From Chrysophaeum taylorii (lineage: Eukaryota; Sar; Pelagophyceae; Pelagomonadales; Pelagomonadaceae), in contig JAQMWT010000029.1 of the NCBI GenBank assembly GCA_029834535.1, positions 248,001 through 312,000 on the forward strand: 64,000 nucleotides of DNA, in the 5' to 3' direction. Positions 54,619 through 64,000 of the stretch are shown piece after piece (the stretch's first letter is position 1; each line of letters starts with the position of its first letter). The notes beneath the pieces are model-generated. The model saw only the letters and a program-made list of their open reading frames with translations. It was not told where the DNA came from and made no database searches. The translations under genes and the position numbers were made by a program.

Positions 54619-54639
54619 TCTGTCGATTAGTAGTTAGGA
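53529..54639 (-). mobile_element. Helitron-like repeat, copy 2
   Basis: Same edges and order as copy 1 at 19795: tandem CAGTAAGTTCACCTGG array on the left, conserved 600-bp helicase-derived core, GACA repeats on the right. On the minus strand the core retains RQTINKSQGQTPREVGV and PVFCHVQLYVALCR, better preserved than in copy 1, and LRNLDPSHGHCNGTRYMIDR in another frame, with stops between. These match the C-terminal motifs of Helitron/PIF1 helicases. Both copies truncate the Rep-Hel gene at the same points, suggesting a non-autonomous family rather than two independent decays. Confidence 0.72.
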
Positions 54640-56919
54640 TGACGAAAGTAAGCATAATTCAGAAATTGATTTATGATTTAAGAAAAAAGCATAGGAGCGA
54701 GTCGAGAGGCGAGGCTCGGGCGAGCCCTGACGACGAAGGGCCTACTCAGAATTGGCCGTGCCCTGTAATGAGCGCCCCATCCTCGAGCAGAAGGGCTACG
54801 AAAGGGCCCGCCAGCCAACCTGTAGGCTCGTTGCCGCCTGCGGTGGTGTAAGGCACTTCGTACACGAGCGGTGGTACTGCAAAATCGAAGAACTCGATCC
54901 GTTTGAAATCAAGACAATTACCTGGTGAGTACCACGACACACGCAAAAAGCGGCATAGCCGATATAGTGAAAGGACCAGGGGAAATGTCGACAGGGGTTG
55001 CCATGGCGTCCGTGTGTGGATGAAAACGAGACATTGGCGCCCATTTTTTGTCGCTCTCCAAGTGCTGGAAAGACGGAAAATATCGCACGGTTCTTTTTTA
55101 CAACTCTCCCCACTTTAAAAATACAAAATCAGCGGACCAATATTGATTCCCGGTCCTACAATTTCAAAAAACCGCTCCCGGTCTTGGATTTTCAAGCCGC
55201 AAACGGTGCAATATTTAGTGTGGTGATAGATAATCCGTGATCTGTATTAGTGTGATGGACCATCGATATTTACCCGGAGTTCGCTCGATCCAGGGACGCT
55301 TATAACCGGCACCAAGCCCATAAAAAGGACTGCCACGAAGACGGGAGAGAACGACAACGACGATGTTGAATGAATAAGGGCGGGCGTCGGAAAAGCGATG
55401 TGTGGGATTGCGTGATGGCCCTGGAAGCGAGCGCGCCTGTAGGTGAACTTCCAAACTATGGGGGTACCCAAGCCGGCTTTACGGCATAAAGTGGCGGTTT
55501 GCACCCTCGCGAAGGTTTGTCGCTCTCCAAAAAATGGAACTCACTGCGTCTACAAGCAGATTCGACTGCGGAACATGACGCGAATCATCGGGAGTGTTTC
55601 CTGTCAAAGTCAAAGTTGGACCATCTAGGGGGGTCAAACACGCGTCGAATTCGGCCCGCGGCTACCTTAGACGCGTCCCGGGCAGACATTTATTTAGACT
55701 ACGTACTAAAAAAGACGATGTCGCCATAGGGCGTCAAGCAGGTTGCGAGCTACGCAGCCGAGGACCCATATCCGGAGCCCGTCGGTTCCCATTGGGTCCC
55801 CGATGCGCAGTTTTGGCCCCTCCCGAGCCACAAGATTTGTGGTGAGCCTTCGGAAATTCGGGTTCATTTCGACTTCGAAAATTCGGGTTCATTTCGAAGG
55901 CTTACCCCAATTTTTGAAAGCTTGTACAGGTTGTACATACTTGCATAGCCTTGGAAACTGGGGTTTAGTGGCGTTGTTCTCACAGACGTTGAAATCGATC
56001 GCGACAACTGTGGAAGCCGTGCTTCGCGCTCTTGCTGTAGGCGATGGCCTCTGGGGACGCAGGAGAGTGGGTGCGAACACGCCTTCATGGCGCGTTTCAG
56101 CCGAAAAGGGGCGATCCGGTGCCTGGAATTAGTCGGTATCCTGCGGACATCTCGTAACAGTCGAAACGCGGCAAGTATTATATCTGTCTGGACGTCTGGA
56201 AGACGCGCGCCGGCGACGGGAAATCGACGAGGAGGAAAGTGGGCACCACTCAACGATTGAAGAAAAACCGTCGCCGCCATGGAGAAAGTTCGGGAGGACT
56301 TACGAGCCGAGGTCGTACGCCAGACGGCCAAGGTATCCGACGCAGATCACGTCGAGAGCGAAGATGCCGAGGACAGAGGCGCGCAGCCTTCAGCGAAGAC
56401 GCCACGCCTAGTGGACTTGGGTTGCAGAAGTTCGCCCAAACTCGAATGATTAGCGCAAGGCGAACACGCTGGCGTCGAAGACTTGACGGAACTCACTTCG
56501 AGCACGCTAGAATCGAAGGCCAGCGCGAGGCCGAGCACCTCAAGCGCAAGTACACATTCCACCGCACCATCGATGCGCCTGTTCTTTCCGCGGAGGAAAC
56601 TCGCGATGACGGTGATTTCGACTAGTTTGTGTACTAGCCAGACCTCGCCACAGGGTCGTTGACTTCAGGCATAGTCTAGAGTTCCGAGTGCGGGTCGGCG
56701 AGAAAATCCGCAGACTCAACCCCGGTTTTTTTTTTATTATTATTGTCGAATCTGTTCGTAGTAGTTATATATATTTTAAAGTTCGAAGGAATTTTTCTTT
56801 CGAATATTTTTTTTTCTTAAGGAAAAAGTGCATTGCGGGGTTAGCGTCTGTGAAGGGACTCGCTTGCCGACTCGTCGTGAAATGGGATTCGTTATTAGTT
56901 GCAGTTGACGTGTGTGAAG
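54640..56919. other. 2.3 kb region without a supported gene
   Basis: Mixed composition. A duplicated GAAAATTCGGGTTCATTTCGA-like string occurs at about 55853-55896. An open frame at 56239-56625 is Arg/Glu-rich with no domain. AT-rich block 56710-56830 may be the promoter side of the patatin gene. Confidence 0.45.
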
Positions 56920-59160
56920 ATGGAGGGGTGGATCGCCGCTGCGCGCGGGATGACGGTCCCCGTAGTGGTGAAGAAATTTCCCAGCGTGGCCGCGACGATA
57001 TGCTGCGGGGTCGTGGTGTTCATTGCGCCGTCAATTGTGATCAAGCTGCCCATGTTCTTGGCGTGGACGTTCATGTCGGCGTTGCTGGCGGTGGTGCAGG
57101 GGTGCTATGTGTCGTACCAGCTAGTGATGATCGTACTTTCGCTACTCGCTTTGTCGGCGCTCCTGGCGATTCGAAGGGTGTACTCGGTCCTGCAATACGC
57201 GACGCGGGCGACGCCGCGGTGGCAGAGGCTGCAGGCAGCACTCTCCAAGGTCAACTCGTGGGAGGAGTACGTTGCGTTGGCGGAGGCCCACGCCGTGGAT
57301 GAACGGTGGGTGAACTCGGACGACGACATGCCCACGGCGCGGCTGTTGAGGCGTGCGATCGAGGACGTGCGCGCGGCGCGCGCGACCGACGACAATCTGC
57401 AGAGTCTTCGTTTCGTGCTGTCGGGGCTGACCAAGAGGAACCATCTTGGGATCGAGGCGGCGCGGTGGTACCCGCCATCGTCGCCGACGGTCACGAAACG
57501 CGTCATCGACGAGTATCTCGAAGAAGTCGACTCGGCGTTGCGGGAGGTCGCCGACGGCGAGGGAGTGCCGACCGACGAGAAAGTTCAATTCTTCAACCGC
57601 GTCCGTAGGACGGTGGGTGCGACGGCCCTCGCGATGAGCGGCGGCGGCGCGATCACCATGTACCACGGCGGCCACCTTTTGGGGCTCATCGAGGCGGGGC
57701 TGTACGACAATATCCAGGTCGTGTCCGGGACGTCGGGCGGCTCGATCATGGCCGCGATGGTGGGCTGCAAGACCAAGGAGGAGATGCTCCGTGACGTCCT
57801 CGTGCCGTGGGTCTCCACCGACTTTCGTCGCACCGGCGAACAAGCGCGCCGGCGCCTCCGTTTTTTCCCGCCGCTCTGGCGCCAGATGATCAACTTCGCG
57901 AGGACGAGAGTACTCGTCGACTCCAAGGAGTTCAAGCAAACGTGCGATTTTTACTGGGGTGACGTCACGTTCCAGGAGGCCCACGAGAGGACCGGCAAGG
58001 TGTTGTGTATTTCGGTCTCGGCACAGCGCGCCGATGGCCAGGCCGACTCGGTCCAGCGATTGCTCATGAACCACATCACGACGCCGCACGTGACGCTCGC
58101 GTCGGCCGTCGCCGCGTCGTGCGCGCTCCCCGGTATCCTGCGGCCCCAGCGCCTCGAAGCGAAGGACTCGAACGGGGTCGTCGCGCCCTTCGAGGTCGAC
58201 GGCGTCTCGTGGATCGACGGCAGTATTCAGGCCGACGTCCCGTTCAAGCGGATGGCCACGCTTTTCAACGTCTCGAATTTTGTCGTCGCTCAGGTCAATT
58301 TCCACGTACGCCTCGTCGTCGAGGACTCGAGCTCGCCCTTGCTCGCGCCGGGCGGCGAATCCTCCTTCTGGTCGACGAACTTTTACAACGGCTACCGCCG
58401 CCTCGTCGGCGCCGCCGAGCTCTCGATGCGGATGCGCGCGACGATGCTCTCCCAGCTCGGCTTGATGCCATCCCTCTACGGCAACAACCTCCGCAAAGTT
58501 TTCTCCCAAAAGTACCATGGCGATGTCACCATCTCCCCGAGATTCACCTACATGCAGACAATTGGCCTCTCGGCCATTTGCAACCCCACCTACAAGGAAA
58601 TGGAACACTACCTCGGCGGCGGCAAGCGCGCGATCTGGCCCCACGTCAACCGCATTCGACACATGCTCACCTTGGAGACCACGCTCGCCGAATGCTGGAA
58701 CAAAGTCAAGATGCAGCACCGCCGCAGAACGCAACTCGCCTTGTCCAACTCACAACTCAATCTCCGCGAACTCCAAAACAACTATCGCGACGGCGACAAC
58801 AACAACCACAACAGCGTAGGCCTCAGCGACCCCGACGACGAAGACGACACCCGCTCGCACCGCTCCCTGCAGCAGCAGCAGCAGCCTCCTCTCTTTCCTA
58901 CACCCGAGCTCAGACGGGTCACCAGCAAGCAAAAACTCACTCGCCAACTTTCGAGCGCCTCGCTCAAACGGACTGCCAGCAGAAGCGAAGACGACGCCGA
59001 CCAAAACATCGACACGCACTACCGCCAACTAGAATGGGAGTACAGGCGCCTCCAGACGCGCTTTGAGCGCCTCCGCTCGGAGAATGTCGATCTCCGCAGG
59101 CGCCTCGAAGACATTCGATCCATGTGTGCTCCATCGAGCGTCCCCGAGCCCACCAATTAA
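56920..59160 (+). CDS. Patatin-domain triacylglycerol lipase (SDP1/TGL-like)
   Basis: About 746 residues, intronless, start ATG 56920. Two hydrophobic N-terminal segments (AATICCGVVVFIAPSIVI and VMIVLSLLALSALLAI) suggest membrane association. A DUF3336-like helical region follows (SWEEYVALAEAHAVDERW). The patatin domain has the oxyanion-hole ALAMSGGGAITMYHGG, nucleophile Ser272 in SGTSGGS, and the dyad Asp433 in WIDGSIQADVPF. NPTYKEMEHYLGGGKRAIWP is typical of SDP1 and yeast TGL3/4/5. The C-terminus has a Gln run and a coiled coil (EWEYRRLQTRFERLRSENVD). SDP1-type lipases start TAG breakdown from lipid droplets; activity is likely given the intact dyad. Confidence 0.93.
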   Translation: MEGWIAAARGMTVPVVVKKFPSVAATICCGVVVFIAPSIVIKLPMFLAWTFMSALLAVVQGCYVSYQLVMIVLSLLALSALLAIRRVYSVLQYATRATPRWQRLQAALSKVNSWEEYVALAEAHAVDERWVNSDDDMPTARLLRRAIEDVRAARATDDNLQSLRFVLSGLTKRNHLGIEAARWYPPSSPTVTKRVIDEYLEEVDSALREVADGEGVPTDEKVQFFNRVRRTVGATALAMSGGGAITMYHGGHLLGLIEAGLYDNIQVVSGTSGGSIMAAMVGCKTKEEMLRDVLVPWVSTDFRRTGEQARRRLRFFPPLWRQMINFARTRVLVDSKEFKQTCDFYWGDVTFQEAHERTGKVLCISVSAQRADGQADSVQRLLMNHITTPHVTLASAVAASCALPGILRPQRLEAKDSNGVVAPFEVDGVSWIDGSIQADVPFKRMATLFNVSNFVVAQVNFHVRLVVEDSSSPLLAPGGESSFWSTNFYNGYRRLVGAAELSMRMRATMLSQLGLMPSLYGNNLRKVFSQKYHGDVTISPRFTYMQTIGLSAICNPTYKEMEHYLGGGKRAIWPHVNRIRHMLTLETTLAECWNKVKMQHRRRTQLALSNSQLNLRELQNNYRDGDNNNHNSVGLSDPDDEDDTRSHRSLQQQQQPPLFPTPELRRVTSKQKLTRQLSSASLKRTASRSEDDADQNIDTHYRQLEWEYRRLQTRFERLRSENVDLRRRLEDIRSMCAPSSVPEPTN

Positions 59161-59225
59161 TTCTCGGCGCCTTGCTCTTCGCATCCCTGGACGCGCCCAT
59201 ACCTCCCCTTCAACAGGTACTAACT

Positions 59226-59269
<44 letters not shown>

Positions 59270-60819
59270 AGGATCTTGTACAGCAAACACCCGTCTCGAG
59301 TGGCTGACGAGCTGTTGTCACCTCACCACTCCTCGCCCTTCACCACAATCCCTTCCACCCACCCCCACCCCCCTATGACTGCGAGAGGCCCCGTCTCCGA
59401 TATGTGTGACGAATATCGCCTCTGTGGCCCTCGTTTCCCTGTAAGAGGAACGGTGCTTTCTTCTTCTTCTTCGTGCGGGCTGTCCTCCATTCTCGAGTGC
59501 CCGGATACCTGCGCAGCTATTTATCTCGAGGTACGATGTGGCTTCTTTGATTGTGCTTACTCGCCTCCTTCTTCTTCATCATATTCTTCTCTTGATAAGC
59601 AAGCAACTCCCTGAGCTAGATGGATGATCGCGAGGAACGAGGGGGGCGCAAAGGTTGGCGCCTGACACTAAGTTTTTCTGGTGGACTTATTATACAATTG
59701 TAGAGCCAGAATGGAGGATCGCAAATGGAGAGGGAAAGAAAAGAAAGAATACTACGTCGTAGAGGATGGCGAAGAAGGAAGCAAGGAAGGGGAATGCAAT
59801 GCCGATTTCCTAAGTTATTAATCACGATTTTCTAGCATATTTTTTTACCGCGGTCTAATACAGTCAAATCGACCAAGGAGCCCGAGAGAGATGTGGAAGC
59901 TGACGAAGAAAAGAAGCACAGCGTGACACTACGCAATGAAGAGATGCAGCGGAGGGAGGAGGAGAGAGGATAGTGGAGTTTGCTTGGAGAGGAGACATAA
60001 GGTAGACGGGCGGCTTGTGGAGAAACACCATGCTGCTGACGTTGAAACAATGGCTAGGACACGTGTTTTTGATGATATCAATGTTTCGTTCAAGTTGAAC
60101 TCTTGAGCCTCCAATTTGGGGTTCTTCCCTTAAATTTGAATAAATGACGTGCGGGGTGCTGGCGATGGCGATGCCGCGCCCGAATGAAGGTCCGCTAGTA
60201 CAACGAAACCGCCTAGGGCGTCTTCGAGGACTACGACGTGGAGATCGCGCAGCTAGCTCCTCGTGATGGTTGTTCCTACTTCCTTGAGAATGAGACAGGC
60301 ACGATCAACCTCAGCGAGAAAATTCCGGCGACACTCGACGGCGGCGCGGCACAAGGCAAAGAAGACAGGACATCAGCCCGGCGATGCCTACCTACTGTGC
60401 GCTTCCAGAACCTCACCAGATACGTCGACCATCTTCCGGGTCTTTAGCCTGATTCCTGCCGTCGACAGCGAGTGCGGACGATTGGTCCAACACCTATATC
60501 GGACCCTCTGCCTAAGAACTCGCAATCGGGGAGCCCATTGGGTTATGAAAGGACGCTATGGTGCGAGGTTTTGACGACGGCTCTCGACTTTGTTGTCCGA
60601 CTGTTATAGCACCAATTGTGCCGTTTCTAGTCTGCGGCTGATTGTGGTTTGGAGTGTACTGCTGTGCTTGTCGACGTCGTGCGCGGCACTGCCATCGGCG
60701 TCAATAGTAGACGGGGGATTCGTTTGCCCTGAGAAGATTGTTGATATGGTGTGGCGGAATTTCGAGTTTAATTCGAAGGAAGAGATACTTTTCGTCGAAG
60801 TCAAGCCAAGGAAAAGAAT
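59161..60819. other. 1.7 kb convergent intergenic region
   Basis: Begins with the CTG array; then CTT-rich and GAA/GGA-rich stretches. Open frames here lack domains. No gene supported. Confidence 0.5.
59227..59269. repeat. (CTG)n microsatellite, about 14 units
   Basis: Pure CTG array about 65 bp downstream of the patatin stop codon, probably in its 3' UTR. Confidence 0.95.
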
Positions 60820-61458
60820 TCAATAGGGCCAGCCGTCGTCTTCGTCGTCTGTTTCTTCGTTGTTGTCGGCATTCGGCGTGGGAGCCGTGGTCTGAGCTTC
60901 GAACGCGTGCAACTTTGACCACAGTTCAGAGCGGTAGACCTCCATGAGAATTCGCTTGACAATGTGAGGTGCGGAGAACGACGCGGCACCCGCAGCCTGG
61001 GCCAGGCGGGAGTTGACGCACAGAACTGCAACTTTGTGAGAGTTTGTCTCGCCATCGAAGACGAGACGGTAGTTGGTCTTTTCGATCATTCGCAACGTGA
61101 GCGCGAATTCTTCCTCGGCCTTTTTCAAGATGTTCAAGTGATGCAATAGTTCGGCCGCGGACGTGTCGATCGGCGGTTGATCGCGCGCAGCACACAGGTC
61201 GAGAAGGTAGAGCGTGGTGTGGAGTGCCAAGCGAATGTTGCGCGAGTACTGCGTATCGACTTGGATGGACTCGCTCAGCAGGAGCGACTGGAAGGTGTGA
61301 CACGGCCTCGCACCGTGCACGAAGAGTAGGACGACCATTGCCCAGTCGCGGTTCCAGACGGCCCGCTCCAGAGCCTCGTTGGACTCGACGCTGCCGGTTT
61401 GAAGCATCGTCTTGACGTCGGCGTACGCGCGTCGATCGATGAGCGCGCAGACGCTCAT
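60820..61458 (-). CDS. Ankyrin-like hypothetical protein
   Basis: A 212-residue intronless frame from ATG 61458. The first 60 residues contain two ankyrin-like helices (CALIDRRAYADVKTMLQTGS, then NEALERAVWNRDWAMVVLLF followed by VHGARPC) with the usual H-G-A turn. The rest is helical (LALHTTLYLLDLC, LLHHLNILKKAEEEFALTL) and ends in an acidic Asn/Asp/Glu tail with final GWPY. No further family recognised; a protein-binding role is inferred. Confidence 0.6.
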   Translation of the reverse strand: MSVCALIDRRAYADVKTMLQTGSVESNEALERAVWNRDWAMVVLLFVHGARPCHTFQSLLLSESIQVDTQYSRNIRLALHTTLYLLDLCAARDQPPIDTSAAELLHHLNILKKAEEEFALTLRMIEKTNYRLVFDGETNSHKVAVLCVNSRLAQAAGAASFSAPHIVKRILMEVYRSELWSKLHAFEAQTTAPTPNADNNEETDDEDDGWPY

Positions 61459-62761
61459 CGCGCTTCTTTGAATGAATTGTTTTGTTCGGTGTTTTGGCCC
61501 TTGGTTGACCCACTATCCAGAACATTGAAGTCAACATTGAGCTTCATCGTTTACCCTGTTTTTTTTTTGATTTTGCATCCGAAAAGAGCGTCGGCGTCGT
61601 CGCGCGGGGCGTAAACAGCAGGATCCCGCGAGACTGTGGACGTTCGAGTGCTCCAAGCTTGGATGCTCGCCTCGTTCGACCCGACGAGAGCACGCAGTTT
61701 TTGCTCCATTCGTTTTCTCAAGCTGAGCCCTCGCGGGAAATTTTTCGGTGCACGACAACTGGTGTTGTCGAATTAATGCGAAAATTTGGTGTATGTCGCC
61801 AACCTCCTTTAGGCGAGACAGGCGCGTCTGCGAGATGGACGTTGGGGCGTTCAGCCACAGACAGAGTGCGGTTCCGGCTGGACGACCCGCGACGACGAGG
61901 AGAGCAGCACCTAAATCGGGGAGAGAAGCTATATACTTTGCGGCGCTTCCGGTATGGATTCTTTCGATCGTGGTCGCCATGCCGTTGCTCAACGGCCTCT
62001 TCGCGGCGCTTGGAGACGACGGTGGCTTTTGATTTGCGTGCGCGTGCGTCATCGAATGCGCCGCAGTTTTCATGCGCCACGAGCGGAAGAGCTCCGGATG
62101 TTTGCGAAGCTCGGGGAGACAGTGGACGAAACCGTCGACAACGCCCAGAGCGCCCGCGCACTCCGACAAGATGCCCAAGCAACCGGTACGATCTCGTCAA
62201 AGTCATCGACGTTTCTGTCGAAGACGAGATCATTCATATCGACGATCACGACGACGCGTACCACAACGACGACAACAAACAATCCCGCTCTCTAGTAAGA
62301 AAACCAGTGTCTTCTCCGTCGACAGGAGCAGGACCATCGAACCGCCAATTTGATGCTCTGTGCTTCGGCGCGCGTCGAGATTCTGAACTGGCGCTTTATT
62401 CTCTTGGATATTATTAACCCCCAAGGCGTCGCTCGCCCCCAGCCAGCCAAAAATAAGCTTTTCTTTCCTTTCCCCAAGGGGATTTGTTTGAACAACACCG
62501 ACTACCCCCTCGGCGACGGCAAAAATCGCTAGTTCGCGCGACGTTTGTTTTTTGTGTGCCACGATTCTTCGATAATCCGCCATCACCTTCCAATACTTCA
62601 TATAGCTCGCTGAGGACCATGCACGCCCGCGTGAGTTCTTCTTCTTCTTCTTCTTCTTCTCCTTCTTCTCAACCACCAACCCGCTCGAGGATGAGAAAAA
62701 GGTCAACGGAAGGAAGAAAGGAAGGAAGGAAGCAAGGAAGAGATTTTTTTTCTTTCGTACG
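61459..62761. other. 1.3 kb region with a doubtful minus-strand frame
   Basis: A minus-strand open frame 62178-61531 (215 codons; KHPELFRSWRMKTAAHSMTH, AALLVVAGRPAGTALCLWL) overlaps another of similar length in a second frame, and neither has a recognised domain. TTC repeats lie near 62637-62660 and a GGAA tract near 62710-62735 upstream of the MMPL gene. I do not call a gene. Confidence 0.35.
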
Positions 62762-64000
62762 ATGGAGCACAGGAATACATGGTACACGACCCTCGTCCCC
62801 GCCCCGACGTGGGGGAATATCGGTGAGGGTCTGGCGAACTCCGAGGCAGGGCGGCGGCCGAAACGTCGGTCCGTGGCGTGGCACTGGACGAAGGCAATCT
62901 GGGCGGTTGCGTGGCCTGTTATTGGTGTGTTCACGGGAGCGAGCTTGTGTGCCATCCCGTTCGCGCGCGTGCTGGTGGATCGGACGACGTCGAGGTTTGG
63001 ATCATTGTCGGGCTCGGCCTCGCAGAAAGCATCGCGGCGTCTCGCGCGGTGGTTTCCGGGTTTGGCGAGCGCGGCGACGGCGACGGCCGTCGGGTCTGTC
63101 GACTGCTCTCGCGAGCAGAATCTCACGATAGCGCTCCGCGAGAAGTTTGGGGACGAATGCGACACGTGTTTCATTCGGCAGGTCGCCGGGGGGTGCGCTT
63201 TCCTAGCGCTGAACGCGACATACGTTGCCGACTGGTACCGGCACGATAACGCCGCGATCTCGATCGTATCTTACGATTCGGGCGCGCGCCACGCGAAGAT
63301 CAACGAATTTCTCGAGTGGTTGTCCGAACGCACCGCGGCGACCGGCTTTGACTACTTTTCGCTCGAGGCGTCCAAGGGCGTCGCGAACGACCTGCACACC
63401 CTCGACACGAGGTCGGTCCCGGCCGCGCTCTGCGTCTTGGCCGTCGTCGTCGGGTACCCGCCGTTGCTCGTAGTTCCGGTCGTCGCGACGACGTGTTCGA
63501 TGCTGCTCGCGTTTGCCGTCACCGGTAGCCTCGCGCGCTTCGTCGACATACCCTCCTTCGGTCCGAGCGTCATGACGACGATCGTCACGAGCCTCAGCCT
63601 CGATTACTCGTTGTTTTTGTGCGCTCGATTCGTCCAGGCGCGAAGAAGCGCCGGGCGGCGGTCTCGCTTCCAGCGCTTGCTGGAAACGGTGATTGGGGCC
63701 GGGGGAACCATCGCCGTGTCGGCGGCGACCTTGCTCTGTTGCTTTCTCGGGTTGCTCGCCTTTCCCTCCGACATTGTGAGAGGCGTCGGCGTCGCGCTCG
63801 CCGTCGGCGCGACGTTTTCGGCTCTCGTCTCGCTGACGCTCGCGCCCGCCCTCTTGTGCGTCGCGGGCGAGCCGCTGTGCGCCTTCCAGGAGGCCGTCAT
63901 CGAGCGCATGCGCGATGTTTTTTTCCGGCGTCCTCCGAGAGCGAACCAAGGTGAGGAGGCGCTCGAGATGCCGTTGACCAGAGAACCTCCGGCGAACGAC
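62762..64000 (+). CDS. MMPL/RND-superfamily membrane transporter, 5' part, truncated by window edge
   Basis: Open from ATG 62762 to the window end (413 codons). A basic N-terminus (RRPKRRSVAWHW) precedes the first membrane helix (AIWAVAWPVIGVFTGASLC). A soluble loop follows (about 75-235), then a cluster of helices: SVPAALCVLAVVV, PPLLVVPVVATTCSMLLAF, then IPSFGPSVMTTIVTSLSLDY with SLFLCARF, the MMPL signature that in mycobacterial proteins carries the proton-relay Asp-Tyr pair. GVALAVGATFSALVSLTLAP follows. MMPL proteins are proton-driven exporters of lipids. The second RND half should lie beyond the edge. Confidence 0.87.
   Translation, partial: MEHRNTWYTTLVPAPTWGNIGEGLANSEAGRRPKRRSVAWHWTKAIWAVAWPVIGVFTGASLCAIPFARVLVDRTTSRFGSLSGSASQKASRRLARWFPGLASAATATAVGSVDCSREQNLTIALREKFGDECDTCFIRQVAGGCAFLALNATYVADWYRHDNAAISIVSYDSGARHAKINEFLEWLSERTAATGFDYFSLEASKGVANDLHTLDTRSVPAALCVLAVVVGYPPLLVVPVVATTCSMLLAFAVTGSLARFVDIPSFGPSVMTTIVTSLSLDYSLFLCARFVQARRSAGRRSRFQRLLETVIGAGGTIAVSAATLLCCFLGLLAFPSDIVRGVGVALAVGATFSALVSLTLAPALLCVAGEPLCAFQEAVIERMRDVFFRRPPRANQGEEALEMPLTREPPAND

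Noticed and set aside
62230-63174. 314-codon minus-strand frame
   Set aside because: Overlaps the MMPL gene antisense, low-complexity Lys run, no domain.

Overview
The window is nuclear DNA from a unicellular eukaryote, most likely a photosynthetic alga with a red-derived complex plastid (stramenopile-like). This is inferred from the following: spliceosomal introns, many of only 38-50 nt; a BIG-type ARF-GEF; JmjC and GARP regulators; a sterol-transfer GRAM/VASt protein; and several products that begin with a signal peptide plus plastid-type leader, one with an AYA-F motif like the ASAF motif of diatoms and relatives and two with lumen-like second signals. I saw no rRNA or tRNA gene, no CRISPR array and no bacterial operon.

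Layout. 0-15.5 kb holds the 3' end of an ABCC transporter, a PPM-type methyltransferase, a dsRNA-binding-like protein, a helicase-associated (HA) domain protein, a JmjC protein, a GARP/Myb-SHLQKYR factor, an SBF-family transporter and a calpain-like protein that has lost two of three catalytic residues. 15.7-22.3 kb is a transposon cluster: a MULE with long sub-repeated terminal inverted repeats and a broken transposase, a Helitron-like 1.07 kb repeat carrying a decayed PIF1-type helicase C-terminus, a decayed hAT transposase, and two copies of a 70-bp TATA-bearing repeat. 22.4-32.2 kb is gene-dense: a START protein, a zf-PARP-like/Pol-beta HhH fusion, an orphan, a WW protein, an F-box-like protein, a membrane cyclophilin and a FAM210/DUF1279 protein. 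33.5-47 kb contains a lumen-type PK-repeat protein, an AT-leaning unresolved gene, a PPPDE peptidase, a 2,070-residue Sec7 protein, a GRAM/VASt protein and a lumen-type cyclophilin. 47-64 kb is looser: a third copy of the 70-bp repeat, decayed DNA, a type II membrane glycosyltransferase-like protein, a HAD nucleotidase, the second Helitron-like repeat, a patatin lipase related to SDP1/TGL lipases, an ankyrin-like protein and the 5' part of an MMPL/RND transporter.

Functional themes are membrane and lipid traffic (ABCC, Sec7, GRAM/VASt, START, patatin, MMPL), plastid proteins, and chromatin/transcription (JmjC, GARP, PARP-like). The genes are independent eukaryotic units, but several pairs are divergent with only 35-160 bp between start codons, implying shared bidirectional promoters. 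All exon coordinates are read by eye from splice signals and frame continuity.
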